Part shown: positions 1 through 4,835 of the stretch, piece after piece
Layout of the letters: each line of letters starts with the position of its first letter
Numbering within the stretch: the first letter of the stretch is position 1
Origin: Deltaproteobacteria bacterium
GTDB lineage: Bacteria; Desulfobacterota; Desulfobulbia; Desulfobulbales; BM004
NCBI GenBank assembly: GCA_019312695.1
Contig: JAFDCT010000018.1
Span: forward strand, 1 to 5,582
Length of the DNA stretch: 5,582 bases
Direction: 5' to 3'
Made by a program: the position numbers and the translations under genes
Notes under the pieces: generated by a model
What the model saw: the letters and a program-made list of their open reading frames with translations, nothing else
Told to the model about the DNA's origin: nothing
The model's database searches: none

Positions 1-268
1 CATATCCTTTATCGAATATAAACTCGGGACTCACATCTTCCTGGCCTATTTGGAGTTTCTGTGCCAAAAGACCCCGTGCCAGTTCCATATCATATTCAAT
101 TATCCAGTCGTTATCACATAGCATGGCATTCCTGTCAAATGAAGTATCACCAGGGCATGCCGGGCAGAAAAGTCGAAAAATGACCTGTGGCGCCAAAACA
201 TTATCCCGCAGGTGAAATTGTACCTTGTGAGTACCGCATTCGCATATTTTCCTAACATCAATACACAT
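1..268 (-). CDS. Small cysteine-rich (zinc-ribbon-like) protein of unknown function, partial at the left edge
   Basis: The minus strand has an open frame from an ATG at 268 to the window edge: 89 complete codons, no stop, so the C-terminus is missing. The start follows a strong SD (GAGGAG, minus strand, 279-274) with a 5-base spacer. The protein begins MCIDVRKICECG and carries Cys at residues 2, 9, 11, 35, 38 and 51. The CxC (9-11) and CPAC (35-38) pairs are the usual knuckles of a zinc ribbon or rubredoxin-like fold; metal binding is inferred. No signal peptide or membrane segment is visible, so it is probably cytoplasmic. It is divergent from typA and shares the 269-453 intergenic region. 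I do not recognise a named family and cannot give a function. The gene is well supported by its start and codon pattern; the role is unknown. Confidence 0.75.
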   Translation of the reverse strand, partial: MCIDVRKICECGTHKVQFHLRDNVLAPQVIFRLFCPACPGDTSFDRNAMLCDNDWIIEYDMELARGLLAQKLQIGQEDVSPEFIFDKGY

Positions 269-383
269 CAACTCTCCTCATATCTTTTCATAATCTTAAA
301 TGAATCGTATTGTTAAGGTCGCCCATGAAGAAACGCTATAGAATGAATAGTAATGCCGCTTCGTTCTCCTGACAATTATTTTC

Positions 384-410
384 TTGCCAATTCCACTGGA
401 ATGCTATAAA
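384..410 (+). promoter_or_regulatory. Candidate sigma-70-type promoter for typA
   Basis: TTGCCA (384-389) and TATAAA (405-410) resemble -35 and -10 boxes. The spacer is 15 bases, shorter than the preferred 16-18, so the -35 match is weaker evidence than the -10. A transcript would begin near 417, downstream of the ATG at 412. This would exclude that ATG as the typA start and fits the choice of the ATG at 454. Confidence 0.4.
390..402. repeat. 13-bp perfect palindrome in the typA promoter spacer
   Basis: ATTCCA-C-TGGAAT has perfect 6-base arms around the C at 396. It fills the space between the candidate -35 and -10 boxes, a typical position for a repressor or activator site. A regulator is not identified, and a 13-bp palindrome can occur by chance. 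Confidence 0.3.
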
Positions 411-438
411 GATGGCCTCTTTTTGTAAATGCTCCTCC

Positions 439-443
439 GAGGA
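439..443 (+). promoter_or_regulatory. Ribosome-binding site that favours the typA start at 454
   Basis: GAGGA lies 10 bases before the ATG at 454. The upstream in-frame ATG at 412 has no purine-rich SD in the preceding bases (CACTGGAATGCTATAAAG). This supports the shorter protein. Confidence 0.6.
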
Positions 444-453
444 AACACCCATT

Positions 454-2235
454 ATGGTTCAAAATAAAATCAGAAATATTGCAATCATTGCCCACGTCGA
501 CCACGGCAAGACCACCCTGGTAGACCAGTTTTTCAAACAAAGCGGCATGTTCAGGGACAACCAGGCCATGACCGAAAGGCTCATGGACTCAATGGACCTG
601 GAAAAGGAACGGGGCATTACCATTGCGGCAAAGAACGGTTCGTTTTGTTATAAGGACTACTGGATCAATATAATAGATACCCCGGGCCATGCTGATTTCG
701 GCGGTCAGGTTGAAAGAGTGCTGCGTATGGCGGACGGTTGCCTGTTGTTAGTCGATGCCCAGGAAGGACCTATGCCGCAGACTTATTTTGTCCTGAAAAA
801 AGCCCTGGCCATTTCTTTGCCAACCATCGTTGTCATCAACAAAATAGACAAACCCGCTGCCCGACCCGACTGGGCCGTCGACCAGGTCTTCGACCTGTTT
901 GTCAAACTGGAGGCGCCTGACGAATTACTTGATTTCCCGATCATTTATGCCTCAGCAAAAGGAGGCTATGCCTTGAACAGTGCAGGGGACCCCATAATTG
1001 GTGCATCCATGACGCCATTGTTCGAAAAAATCATTGAGTTTATTCCACCTCCGGCCGGCAACCCTGATGGTATTTTACAACTCCAGGTAAACACTATTGA
1101 TTATTCCCCATATTTGGGCAAGCTGGGCATTGGCAAGGTTGTAAACGGAACCATCAGCATAAATCAGAATATCGTTGTGGCCAAAAGAGACGGCTCCATT
1201 TCTCCCGTACGCATATCAAAAATTTTCAGGTTTGAACGTGATCAGAAAATAGCGGTCGAAAAAGCCCAGGCCGGCGAAATTGTCGCCGTGGCGGGCTTGG
1301 ATGACATTACCGTAGGCGTCACCTTCACATCTCCCGAAACTCCCAAACCACTGCCTCTTATAGATATAGACCCTCCAACTATTGCCATGCACTTCATTCC
1401 CAATGATTCACCATTTGCCGGCCAGGACGGCCAGTTTGTCACCTCGCGTCAGATTGAGGATCGCCTCTTCCGTGAGACTCTGGGTGACGTTGCCCTCCAG
1501 GTTGAAGCACTTGGCGGTGGGGCTGGCTTCAAAGTATCAGGCCGTAGTGAACTGCATCTTTCAATACTGATAGAAAAAATGCGGCGTGAAGGGTATGAAT
1601 TCCAGGTAACACGCCCGGTAGTCATCATGAAGGAAGAAGATGGTCAAGTACTTGAGCCATACGAGGAACTGACCATCGACGTTGATGAAAATTACCAGGG
1701 ACCCGTCATAGAAAAGCTGGGCAGACTCAAGGGAAAGATGCTAGAAATGAACCGGCGAAACGCGATGATACGTTTGGCCTACAAGGTTCCCACCCGAGGG
1801 CTTATAGGTTTTCGCAGTGAATTTCTCACTCTTACCAAAGGCATGGGCGTCATGAACTATGTTTTTGCCGGATACGGCCCCTATGCAGGCGAAATAACCA
1901 ACCGGACGAGCGGGGTTCTGGTAGCTAAGGAAGACTGCACAACCGTGGCGTATGCCCTGTTCAACCTGCAGGAACGCGGCACCCTTTTTCTTGGTCCAGG
2001 TGTCAAAGTATATAAGGGGCAGATTGTCGGGGAACACACCCGGGCCGGTGACCTTGTGGTCAATCCTGCAAAAGGCAAGAAACTGACGAATATCAGGGCC
2101 GCAGGTTCTGATGAAAATGTTATTCTTACACCTCCAACCCTCCTCAGCCTTGAAGACTGCATCGCCTTTATCAACGACGATGAACTTGTCGAGGTCACCC
2201 CGGCAGCAATTCGACTCCGCAAAAGAAAAAATTAG
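454..2235 (+). CDS. typA: Ribosome-associated translational GTPase TypA/BipA
   Basis: TypA (BipA) is a cytoplasmic EF-G-like GTPase that binds the 70S ribosome and, in characterised bacteria, aids 50S assembly and growth in cold or stress. The frame is open from 412 (607 aa), but I choose ATG 454 (593 aa): family members start only a few residues before RNIAIIAHVDHGKTT, and 454 has an SD. GTPase motifs in 593-aa numbering: G1 AHVDHGKT (13-20), G2 within ERGIT (52-56), G3 DTPGH (75-79), G4 NKID (129-132), G5 SAK (167-169). A beta-barrel domain II follows (about 195-300), then EF-G III-like and V-like domains (about 300-465, with PTRGLIGFRSEF near 446-457). Last comes the TypA-specific C-terminal domain with KKLTNIRAAGSDE near 541-553. 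The catalytic His of G3 is present. The protein ends just after RKRKN, lacking the basic tail of E. coli BipA. No frameshift is seen. The family call is essentially certain. Confidence 0.98.
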   Translation: MVQNKIRNIAIIAHVDHGKTTLVDQFFKQSGMFRDNQAMTERLMDSMDLEKERGITIAAKNGSFCYKDYWINIIDTPGHADFGGQVERVLRMADGCLLLVDAQEGPMPQTYFVLKKALAISLPTIVVINKIDKPAARPDWAVDQVFDLFVKLEAPDELLDFPIIYASAKGGYALNSAGDPIIGASMTPLFEKIIEFIPPPAGNPDGILQLQVNTIDYSPYLGKLGIGKVVNGTISINQNIVVAKRDGSISPVRISKIFRFERDQKIAVEKAQAGEIVAVAGLDDITVGVTFTSPETPKPLPLIDIDPPTIAMHFIPNDSPFAGQDGQFVTSRQIEDRLFRETLGDVALQVEALGGGAGFKVSGRSELHLSILIEKMRREGYEFQVTRPVVIMKEEDGQVLEPYEELTIDVDENYQGPVIEKLGRLKGKMLEMNRRNAMIRLAYKVPTRGLIGFRSEFLTLTKGMGVMNYVFAGYGPYAGEITNRTSGVLVAKEDCTTVAYALFNLQERGTLFLGPGVKVYKGQIVGEHTRAGDLVVNPAKGKKLTNIRAAGSDENVILTPPTLLSLEDCIAFINDDELVEVTPAAIRLRKRKN

Positions 2236-2260
2236 GTAAAAATACTCATATGGTGTATGG

Positions 2261-2293
2261 TATTTCCGCTGATTTTCATGCTCAGCGGAAATA
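2261..2293 (+). terminator. Hairpin after typA without a U-tract (possible weak or Rho-assisted terminator)
   Basis: A perfect 12-bp inverted repeat, TATTTCCGCTGA (2261-2272) and TCAGCGGAAATA (2282-2293), surrounds a 9-base loop. It begins 25 bases after the typA stop. The following bases (TAGAAATATGC) contain no T-run, so it is not a standard intrinsic terminator. It could protect the typA 3' end or mark a processing or Rho-linked end before the lipoprotein gene. Confidence 0.4.
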
Positions 2294-2371
2294 TAGAAAT
2301 ATGCAAAAACCTGTCAGTTGCCTTCTGGCAAGGGCTTGAATGGAAATTTCTACAAAAGGAGGTTGGCTAAA

Positions 2372-2665
2372 ATGAAATTAAAACTGATAAGTGTGCTTCT
2401 TATAGTTATGCTCGCCGTTGCCGGCTGCTCTTCTTCCGGGAGCAAATCAAGTCCTACTGAAGAAAAAATTGCCACTATCAACACCCTGATGTCCAAGGGC
2501 TATGAAATGTCTCAAAACCAGCGTGAAACAATCAATCAGCTGACTGCCGACGGTAAAAAACTGGTGAGCGAGGGAAAAACGGCTGAGGCAAATAAGCTTT
2601 TTGATGAGGCCATCAAATTGCTTGAAGTTATCGGTGAGACTGACCGCTTCAACAAAAGCGAATAA
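2372..2665 (+). CDS. Small predicted outer-membrane lipoprotein, unknown function
   Basis: This is a 97-residue protein starting at ATG 2372. A near-perfect SD (AAGGAGGT, 2356-2363) lies 8 bases upstream, so I reject the in-frame ATG at 2318, which would put the signal peptide behind an extra 18 residues. Residues 1-18 form a lipoprotein signal peptide: basic KLK, a hydrophobic core, then the lipobox VAGC with the modified Cys at 19. Ser at +2 suggests sorting to the outer membrane in a Gram-negative cell. After a short Ser-rich linker the mature part (about 28-97) is charged and likely almost wholly helical, with Ala/Leu spacing (SEGKTAEANKLFDEAIKLLE) that recalls a single TPR-like hairpin. 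It follows typA by 136 bases and precedes the S4 gene by 30. I recognise no specific family; the lipoprotein call is firm, the function unknown. Confidence 0.88.
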   Translation: MKLKLISVLLIVMLAVAGCSSSGSKSSPTEEKIATINTLMSKGYEMSQNQRETINQLTADGKKLVSEGKTAEANKLFDEAIKLLEVIGETDRFNKSE

Positions 2666-2675
2666 AAGATATTAG

Positions 2676-2707
2676 ATGCCGGGAGCCTTGCCAAGGTGTC
2701 CCGGCAT
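2676..2707 (+). promoter_or_regulatory. Strong hairpin between the lipoprotein and S4 genes, overlapping a candidate start
   Basis: ATGCCGGGA (2676-2684) pairs perfectly with TCCCGGCAT (2699-2707), and CCTT (2686-2689) pairs with AAGG (2693-2696) inside it. No T-run follows, so a standard intrinsic terminator is unlikely. The candidate SD (GGGAG, 2681-2685) and GTG start (2696-2698) of the S4 gene lie within this structure, so folding could limit its translation. It could also simply stabilise the 3' end of the lipoprotein message. Confidence 0.55.
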
Positions 2708-2947
2708 ACTCTGCCCTGCATGATTTCCATACCAATTGAAACAGAAAGTATCCGCCTCGCCCAGTTACTGAAACTTGCCAGCGTAGTGCAGGATGGTGCC
2801 GAGGCAAAATTCCGGATTGCCAACAGGGAGGTCAGGGTAAATGGTGAAGTGGAAATCCGGAGGGGCCGCAAACTCCGGGTCGGCAACCTGGTCGAAGTTG
2901 ACGGCGAAACCTATGAGATTGTTGCTGGCCGATCATCTGCCACGTGA
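2696..2947 (+). CDS. Small S4-domain RNA-binding protein (YbcJ/RlbA-like)
   Basis: The product is 83 residues if the GTG at 2696 is used, or 75 from the ATG at 2720. The core IRLAQLLKLASVV..GAEAKFRIANREVRVNGEVEIRRGRKLRVGN (residues about 19-63 of the longer form) is an S4 domain. It has the alpha-alpha-turn, the V-x-VNGEVE strand and the basic RRGRKL loop, which contacts RNA in S4 folds. Stand-alone S4 proteins of this size (COG2501 type) are thought to bind rRNA or the ribosome; the exact target here is unknown. The GTG has a possible SD (GGGAG, spacing 10), but family members usually have only a few residues before the domain, which favours 2720, where no SD is seen. The start is therefore uncertain. 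The gene ends 28 bases from the convergent DUF3786 gene, with no clear terminator between them. The family call is strong. Confidence 0.9.
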   Translation: MSRHTLPCMISIPIETESIRLAQLLKLASVVQDGAEAKFRIANREVRVNGEVEIRRGRKLRVGNLVEVDGETYEIVAGRSSAT

Positions 2948-2975
2948 TTAATGCCAGGCTTATTCGCTATCCGGC

Positions 2976-3587
2976 TCATAACATGATCAGGACGGCGGTC
3001 ATGGCTGTGGACCAGATAACATCTGTGGGCAGGTGCCTTTCACAGGTTACATCAAAAAACATATCGGCACGGGCTGGAAATTCCTCGTCTCCCTTCCACA
3101 GGATAAAGGTTACCGGCACTCTGGGAAATGGATGCAGCCGTATCGAAGCATCACCATGCTCCAGCTGCTGGCCCCCCATTTCCAAACCAATCTCATAAAA
3201 ACCTTCAAAATCGTCGGCATACTTGGCTGCCATCTTATCCAGGGGCAGCACATGCGTCCCCTTTAGAAAAATTTCACCACCGACCAGGCTGGCAGGACTG
3301 ACCATCTGGCCGGAAAGAGGAATATTTTTGGCGCTGCCGAGATACCAGAGAACTGCCAGGTCAAAAAAATGGCCCAGTCCACGGAGAAGCTGTCCCCCCC
3401 GGGGAGAGTGACTTGTAATTGTAAAATTGGAGGGATCTACGTAAATTTCCTGCCCAAAAGATTGGATAATAAACTTGTTTGATGCAAAGTCATGCTGCAC
3501 ACCCGCCAGCTTACATATAATTCCCGGCTCTTTATCAGCAAGCAGGGCCCAGGCCAATTGGTTTCCACTTAAAACATGCTCAGGCAT
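2976..3587 (-). CDS. DUF3786 family protein
   Basis: This 203-residue minus-strand protein starts at ATG 3587 behind an SD (TAAAGGGG, minus strand, 3600-3593, spacing 5). Its pattern matches my memory of DUF3786: an N-terminal AWALL segment (12-16), a short strand pair with FGQEIYVDP (44-52), a central YLGSAKNIPLSGQMVS stretch (82-97) followed by LVGGEIF (101-107), then a conserved block with GGQ and HGD (138-146), FPRVPV (154-159) and WKGDEEFPAR (164-173), and MFFD (176-179). No signal peptide, membrane segment or metal-binding Cys cluster is visible, so it is probably cytoplasmic. The function of the family is not established; it is common in strict anaerobes. The gene is alone on its strand, convergent with the S4 gene and divergent from slyD across a regulated-looking intergenic region. 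The gene is certain, the family call likely. Confidence 0.85.
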   Translation of the reverse strand: MPEHVLSGNQLAWALLADKEPGIICKLAGVQHDFASNKFIIQSFGQEIYVDPSNFTITSHSPRGGQLLRGLGHFFDLAVLWYLGSAKNIPLSGQMVSPASLVGGEIFLKGTHVLPLDKMAAKYADDFEGFYEIGLEMGGQQLEHGDASIRLHPFPRVPVTFILWKGDEEFPARADMFFDVTCERHLPTDVIWSTAMTAVLIML

Positions 3588-3693
3588 TTTTACCCCTTTA
3601 AAGAAATCAGAATCCAGTTACCCGGTTTCCTTGGTTATGTACCATCAAGGGCCAGACGTATAAGCAGAAGGCTACTTTAATCAATATATTTTT

Positions 3694-3710
3694 TAATATA
3701 TCATATATTA
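3694..3710. repeat. 17-bp perfect palindrome, candidate operator
   Basis: TAATATAT-C-ATATATTA has perfect 8-base arms centred on 3702. It sits in the AT-rich centre of the divergent region, where a dimeric regulator could affect both genes. AT-only arms raise the odds of chance occurrence, and the site does not match an operator I can name. Confidence 0.4.
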
Positions 3711-3787
3711 CTGGCAGAGAGAATACCCGGAATCTGCCACAGTAAAAATTAAAATTTAACAAATAAGCAAAAATAAAGGCAGGCTGG

Positions 3788-3815
3788 TTGACATATATGA
3801 AAGATGCCTTAGATT
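3788..3815 (+). promoter_or_regulatory. Candidate slyD promoter
   Basis: TTGACA (3788-3793) is a perfect -35 consensus. With a 16-base spacer it faces TAGATT (3810-3815), a 4-of-6 match to the -10 box. A-rich sequence with several A-tracts (3741-3777) lies just upstream and resembles an UP element. Transcription would start near 3822. The arms TGCCT (3805-3809) and AGGCA (3819-3823) form an inverted repeat around the -10 box, a possible operator. Confidence 0.5.
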
Positions 3816-3832
3816 AGTAGGCAGCAATGGAG

Positions 3833-3873
3833 CCCGATGAAGCCACTCTTCAGGTTTCATCGGGATATTTTTT
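3833..3873 (+). terminator. Intrinsic terminator-like hairpin in the slyD leader
   Basis: CCCGATGAA (3833-3841) pairs perfectly with TTCATCGGG (3856-3864). GCC/GGT can extend the stem to 12 pairs (one G-U) around an 8-base loop. ATATTTTTTTTATTT follows directly, the classic U-tract. It lies about 10 bases after the candidate transcription start and 10 bases before the slyD SD. No plus-strand gene between 2948 and 3832 could be its upstream partner, so it is either an attenuator for slyD or the end of a very short RNA. Confidence 0.75.
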
Positions 3874-3882
3874 TTATTTCAC

Positions 3883-3888
3883 AGGAGG
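3883..3888 (+). promoter_or_regulatory. SD that fixes the slyD start at 3895
   Basis: AGGAGG directly abuts an ATG at 3889, leaving no spacer, and lies 6 bases before the second in-frame ATG at 3895. Only the second has workable spacing. Confidence 0.8.
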
Positions 3889-3894
3889 ATGCAA

Positions 3895-4431
3895 ATGAAT
3901 ATTGCAGATAAATTGTATGTAGCCATAGACTACACTTTGACACTGGATTCCGGTCAGGAGATTGATAAATCCCCTGCGGGACAGCCCCTGGGTTTTATTA
4001 CCGGACTCGGCCAGATTATACCTGGGCTGGAAAAAGCGCTCATGGGCAAGGCGGCAGGCTATAATAGCAAGATCGTCGTTGAACCGGAGGATGCTTATGG
4101 CCCGGTTAAAGATAATCTTTATCAGGATATTCCCAGAAACCAGTTTCCGGGTGATGTTGACGTCAAACCCGGCATGGCTTTCGAGGCTCAGGGTCCTCAT
4201 GGTCCGTTCATGATCACCGTGTCACAGGTAAATGATAATGATACTGTTACTGTTGACCTCAATCACCCCATGGCAGGTAAACAGCTGCACTTTGATGTCA
4301 ATGTCGTTGAAGTACGCGAACCTTCTGCTGAGGAACTGGCCCAAGCCACTGCCAGCCTCAATTCAGGCTGTGGCTGCGGCTGTGGTCCAGATAATGCTGA
4401 TGTCTGTGGAACCGGATGTAACTGCGGTTAA
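3895..4431 (+). CDS. slyD: FKBP-type peptidyl-prolyl isomerase SlyD
   Basis: SlyD catalyses cis-trans isomerisation of prolyl bonds, acts as a folding chaperone and, in studied bacteria, binds nickel to help hydrogenase maturation. The protein is 178 aa from ATG 3895. The FKBP part (residues 1-70 and about 122-142) shows DYTL (12-15), GFITGLGQIIPGLEKAL (33-49), EPEDAYG (63-69) and the closing strand HFDVNVVEVRE (132-142). The insert-in-flap chaperone domain occupies about 70-120, and DLNHPMAGK (121-129) is a SlyD hallmark. The tail after SAEEL is a short linker and a Gly/Cys segment with six Cys (159, 161, 163, 171, 175, 177) and no His, unlike the His-rich tail of E. coli. No signal peptide: cytoplasmic. 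It seems to be transcribed alone, from a leader with a terminator-like hairpin, and ends at the shared terminator at 4449-4481. The family call is very strong. Confidence 0.96.
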   Translation: MNIADKLYVAIDYTLTLDSGQEIDKSPAGQPLGFITGLGQIIPGLEKALMGKAAGYNSKIVVEPEDAYGPVKDNLYQDIPRNQFPGDVDVKPGMAFEAQGPHGPFMITVSQVNDNDTVTVDLNHPMAGKQLHFDVNVVEVREPSAEELAQATASLNSGCGCGCGPDNADVCGTGCNCG

Positions 4432-4448
4432 TATTTTTTACCGGACAT

Positions 4449-4481
4449 AAAAAAAGCCCCGCAAATTGCGGGGCTTTTTTT
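4449..4481. terminator. Bidirectional intrinsic terminator between slyD and the cold-shock gene
   Basis: Seven A (4449-4455), GCCCCGC (4456-4462), loop AAATT, GCGGGGC (4468-4474) and seven T (4475-4481) form a symmetric structure. On either strand a 7-bp GC-rich stem is followed by a run of seven U. It ends slyD on the plus strand and the cold-shock gene on the minus strand. Confidence 0.95.
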
Positions 4482-4501
4482 ATGAAATTGTCTACTTGAT
4501 C

Positions 4502-4702
4502 TTATAACTGAACAACGTTGTCAGCAGCCGGACCTTTAGGGCCATCGACAACTTCGAATTGCACTCTGGCTCCCTCATCAAGGGTTTTAAAACCATCTGT
4601 TTTTATTGCTGAATAATGAACGAATACATCTCCACCATTATCCTGTTCAATAAACCCGAATCCCTTAGACGCATTAAACCATTTTACTGTACCTTCTTTC
4701 AC
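4502..4702 (-). CDS. Cold-shock domain protein (CspA family)
   Basis: This 66-residue protein is a single cold-shock domain: an OB-fold RNA and single-stranded DNA chaperone of the cytoplasm. It begins [10 protein letters not shown], has RNP1 KGFGFI (13-18) and RNP2 VFVHY (26-30), and ends with [10 protein letters not shown], all family hallmarks. The length is normal for the family. The start is a GTG (4702-4700), supported by a strong SD (AAAGGAG, minus strand, 4716-4710, spacing 7) and by alignment to the usual N-terminus; no ATG is available nearby. The gene is convergent with slyD and shares its terminator. Its leader contains mutually exclusive hairpins (4752-4790), which may matter because cold-shock messages often respond to temperature through structure. 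Whether this copy is cold-induced or constitutive cannot be told from sequence. Confidence 0.96.
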   Translation of the reverse strand: MKEGTVKWFNASKGFGFIEQDNGGDVFVHYSAIKTDGFKTLDEGARVQFEVVDGPKGPAADNVVQL

Positions 4703-4751
4703 CTCTTAACTCCTTTGTATTAGGCTATTGCCAAGCCACTTAATAAGAATA

Positions 4752-4790
4752 CCCGATTTGTTCTCGGGCCGGCAGGCTGTTTTCCGGCCC
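4752..4790 (-). promoter_or_regulatory. Competing hairpins in the cold-shock gene leader
   Basis: Read on the minus strand, GGGCCGG (4790-4784) pairs with CCGGCCC (4772-4766). Alternatively CCCGA (4768-4764) pairs with TCGGG (4756-4752). The two stems share the bases 4766-4768 and cannot fully coexist. Both lie upstream of the csp SD. A role as a folding switch is inference. Confidence 0.45.
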
Positions 4791-4800
4791 CTTATAATAA

Positions 4801-4835
4801 AACCGCACAATCCATGGGTTCCTGATTGTGCGGTT
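4801..4835 (-). terminator. Probable terminator of the DUF2786-like gene
   Basis: AACCGCACAATC (4801-4812) and GATTGTGCGGTT (4824-4835) form a perfect 12-bp stem around an 11-base loop. On the minus strand TTATTATAAG follows, a partly interrupted U-tract. It lies 145 bases beyond the stop of the minus-strand gene ending at 4981 and before csp, which fits termination between these two genes. The tail is weaker than that of the 4449-4481 terminator. Confidence 0.6.

Larger units (their letters stand above)
269..453. other. Divergent intergenic region between the zinc-ribbon gene and typA
   Basis: No coding frame with a credible start is visible here. The right half holds the candidate typA promoter and a 13-bp palindrome, listed separately. 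A TATAGA at 337-342 resembles a -10 box, but the sequence 16-19 bases upstream is not a good -35 box. For the minus-strand gene, TTAACA lies upstream of GATTAT with about a 15-base spacer, too weak to call as a promoter. Confidence 0.5.
3588..3894. other. 307-base divergent intergenic region between the DUF3786 gene and slyD
   Basis: No credible coding frame is seen. The left part (3588-3690) would be the leader of the minus-strand DUF3786 gene and holds a small imperfect hairpin (CCTTGGT 3629-3635 with ATCAAGG 3644-3650). The middle (3680-3775) is very AT-rich, with a perfect 17-bp palindrome and A-tracts. The right part holds a promoter-like sequence and a terminator hairpin ahead of slyD. 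These elements are listed separately. Confidence 0.6.

Noticed and set aside
433..443. TCCTC-C-GAGGA palindrome over the typA SD as a possible SD-sequestering hairpin
   Set aside because: A real hairpin needs a loop of at least three bases, which leaves only about three base pairs, too weak to matter.
1741..2222. Two overlapping minus-strand open frames (98 and 113 codons) inside typA
   Set aside because: They lie wholly within the conserved C-terminal coding part of typA, lack credible starts and have no recognisable domains.
2536..2886. Minus-strand open frame of 116 codons
   Set aside because: It spans the antisense of the lipoprotein end, the hairpin and the S4 gene, all better explained on the plus strand.
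2944..3411. Several plus-strand open frames antisense to the DUF3786 gene
   Set aside because: They lack SD sites and their products show no domain; the minus-strand protein has clear family motifs and an SD.
3711..3740. GGCAGA-type sequences on both strands considered as sigma-54 promoters
   Set aside because: The GG-N10-GC spacing of the -24/-12 elements is not met on either strand.
3777..3864. slyD leader considered as a known riboswitch (c-di-GMP, fluoride, SAM, NiCo types)
   Set aside because: I could not align it with any conserved riboswitch core from memory, so it is reported only as an unexplained leader.
3874..4200. Minus-strand open frame of 108 codons antisense to slyD
   Set aside because: It is a shadow of the slyD coding sequence, whose family match is unambiguous.
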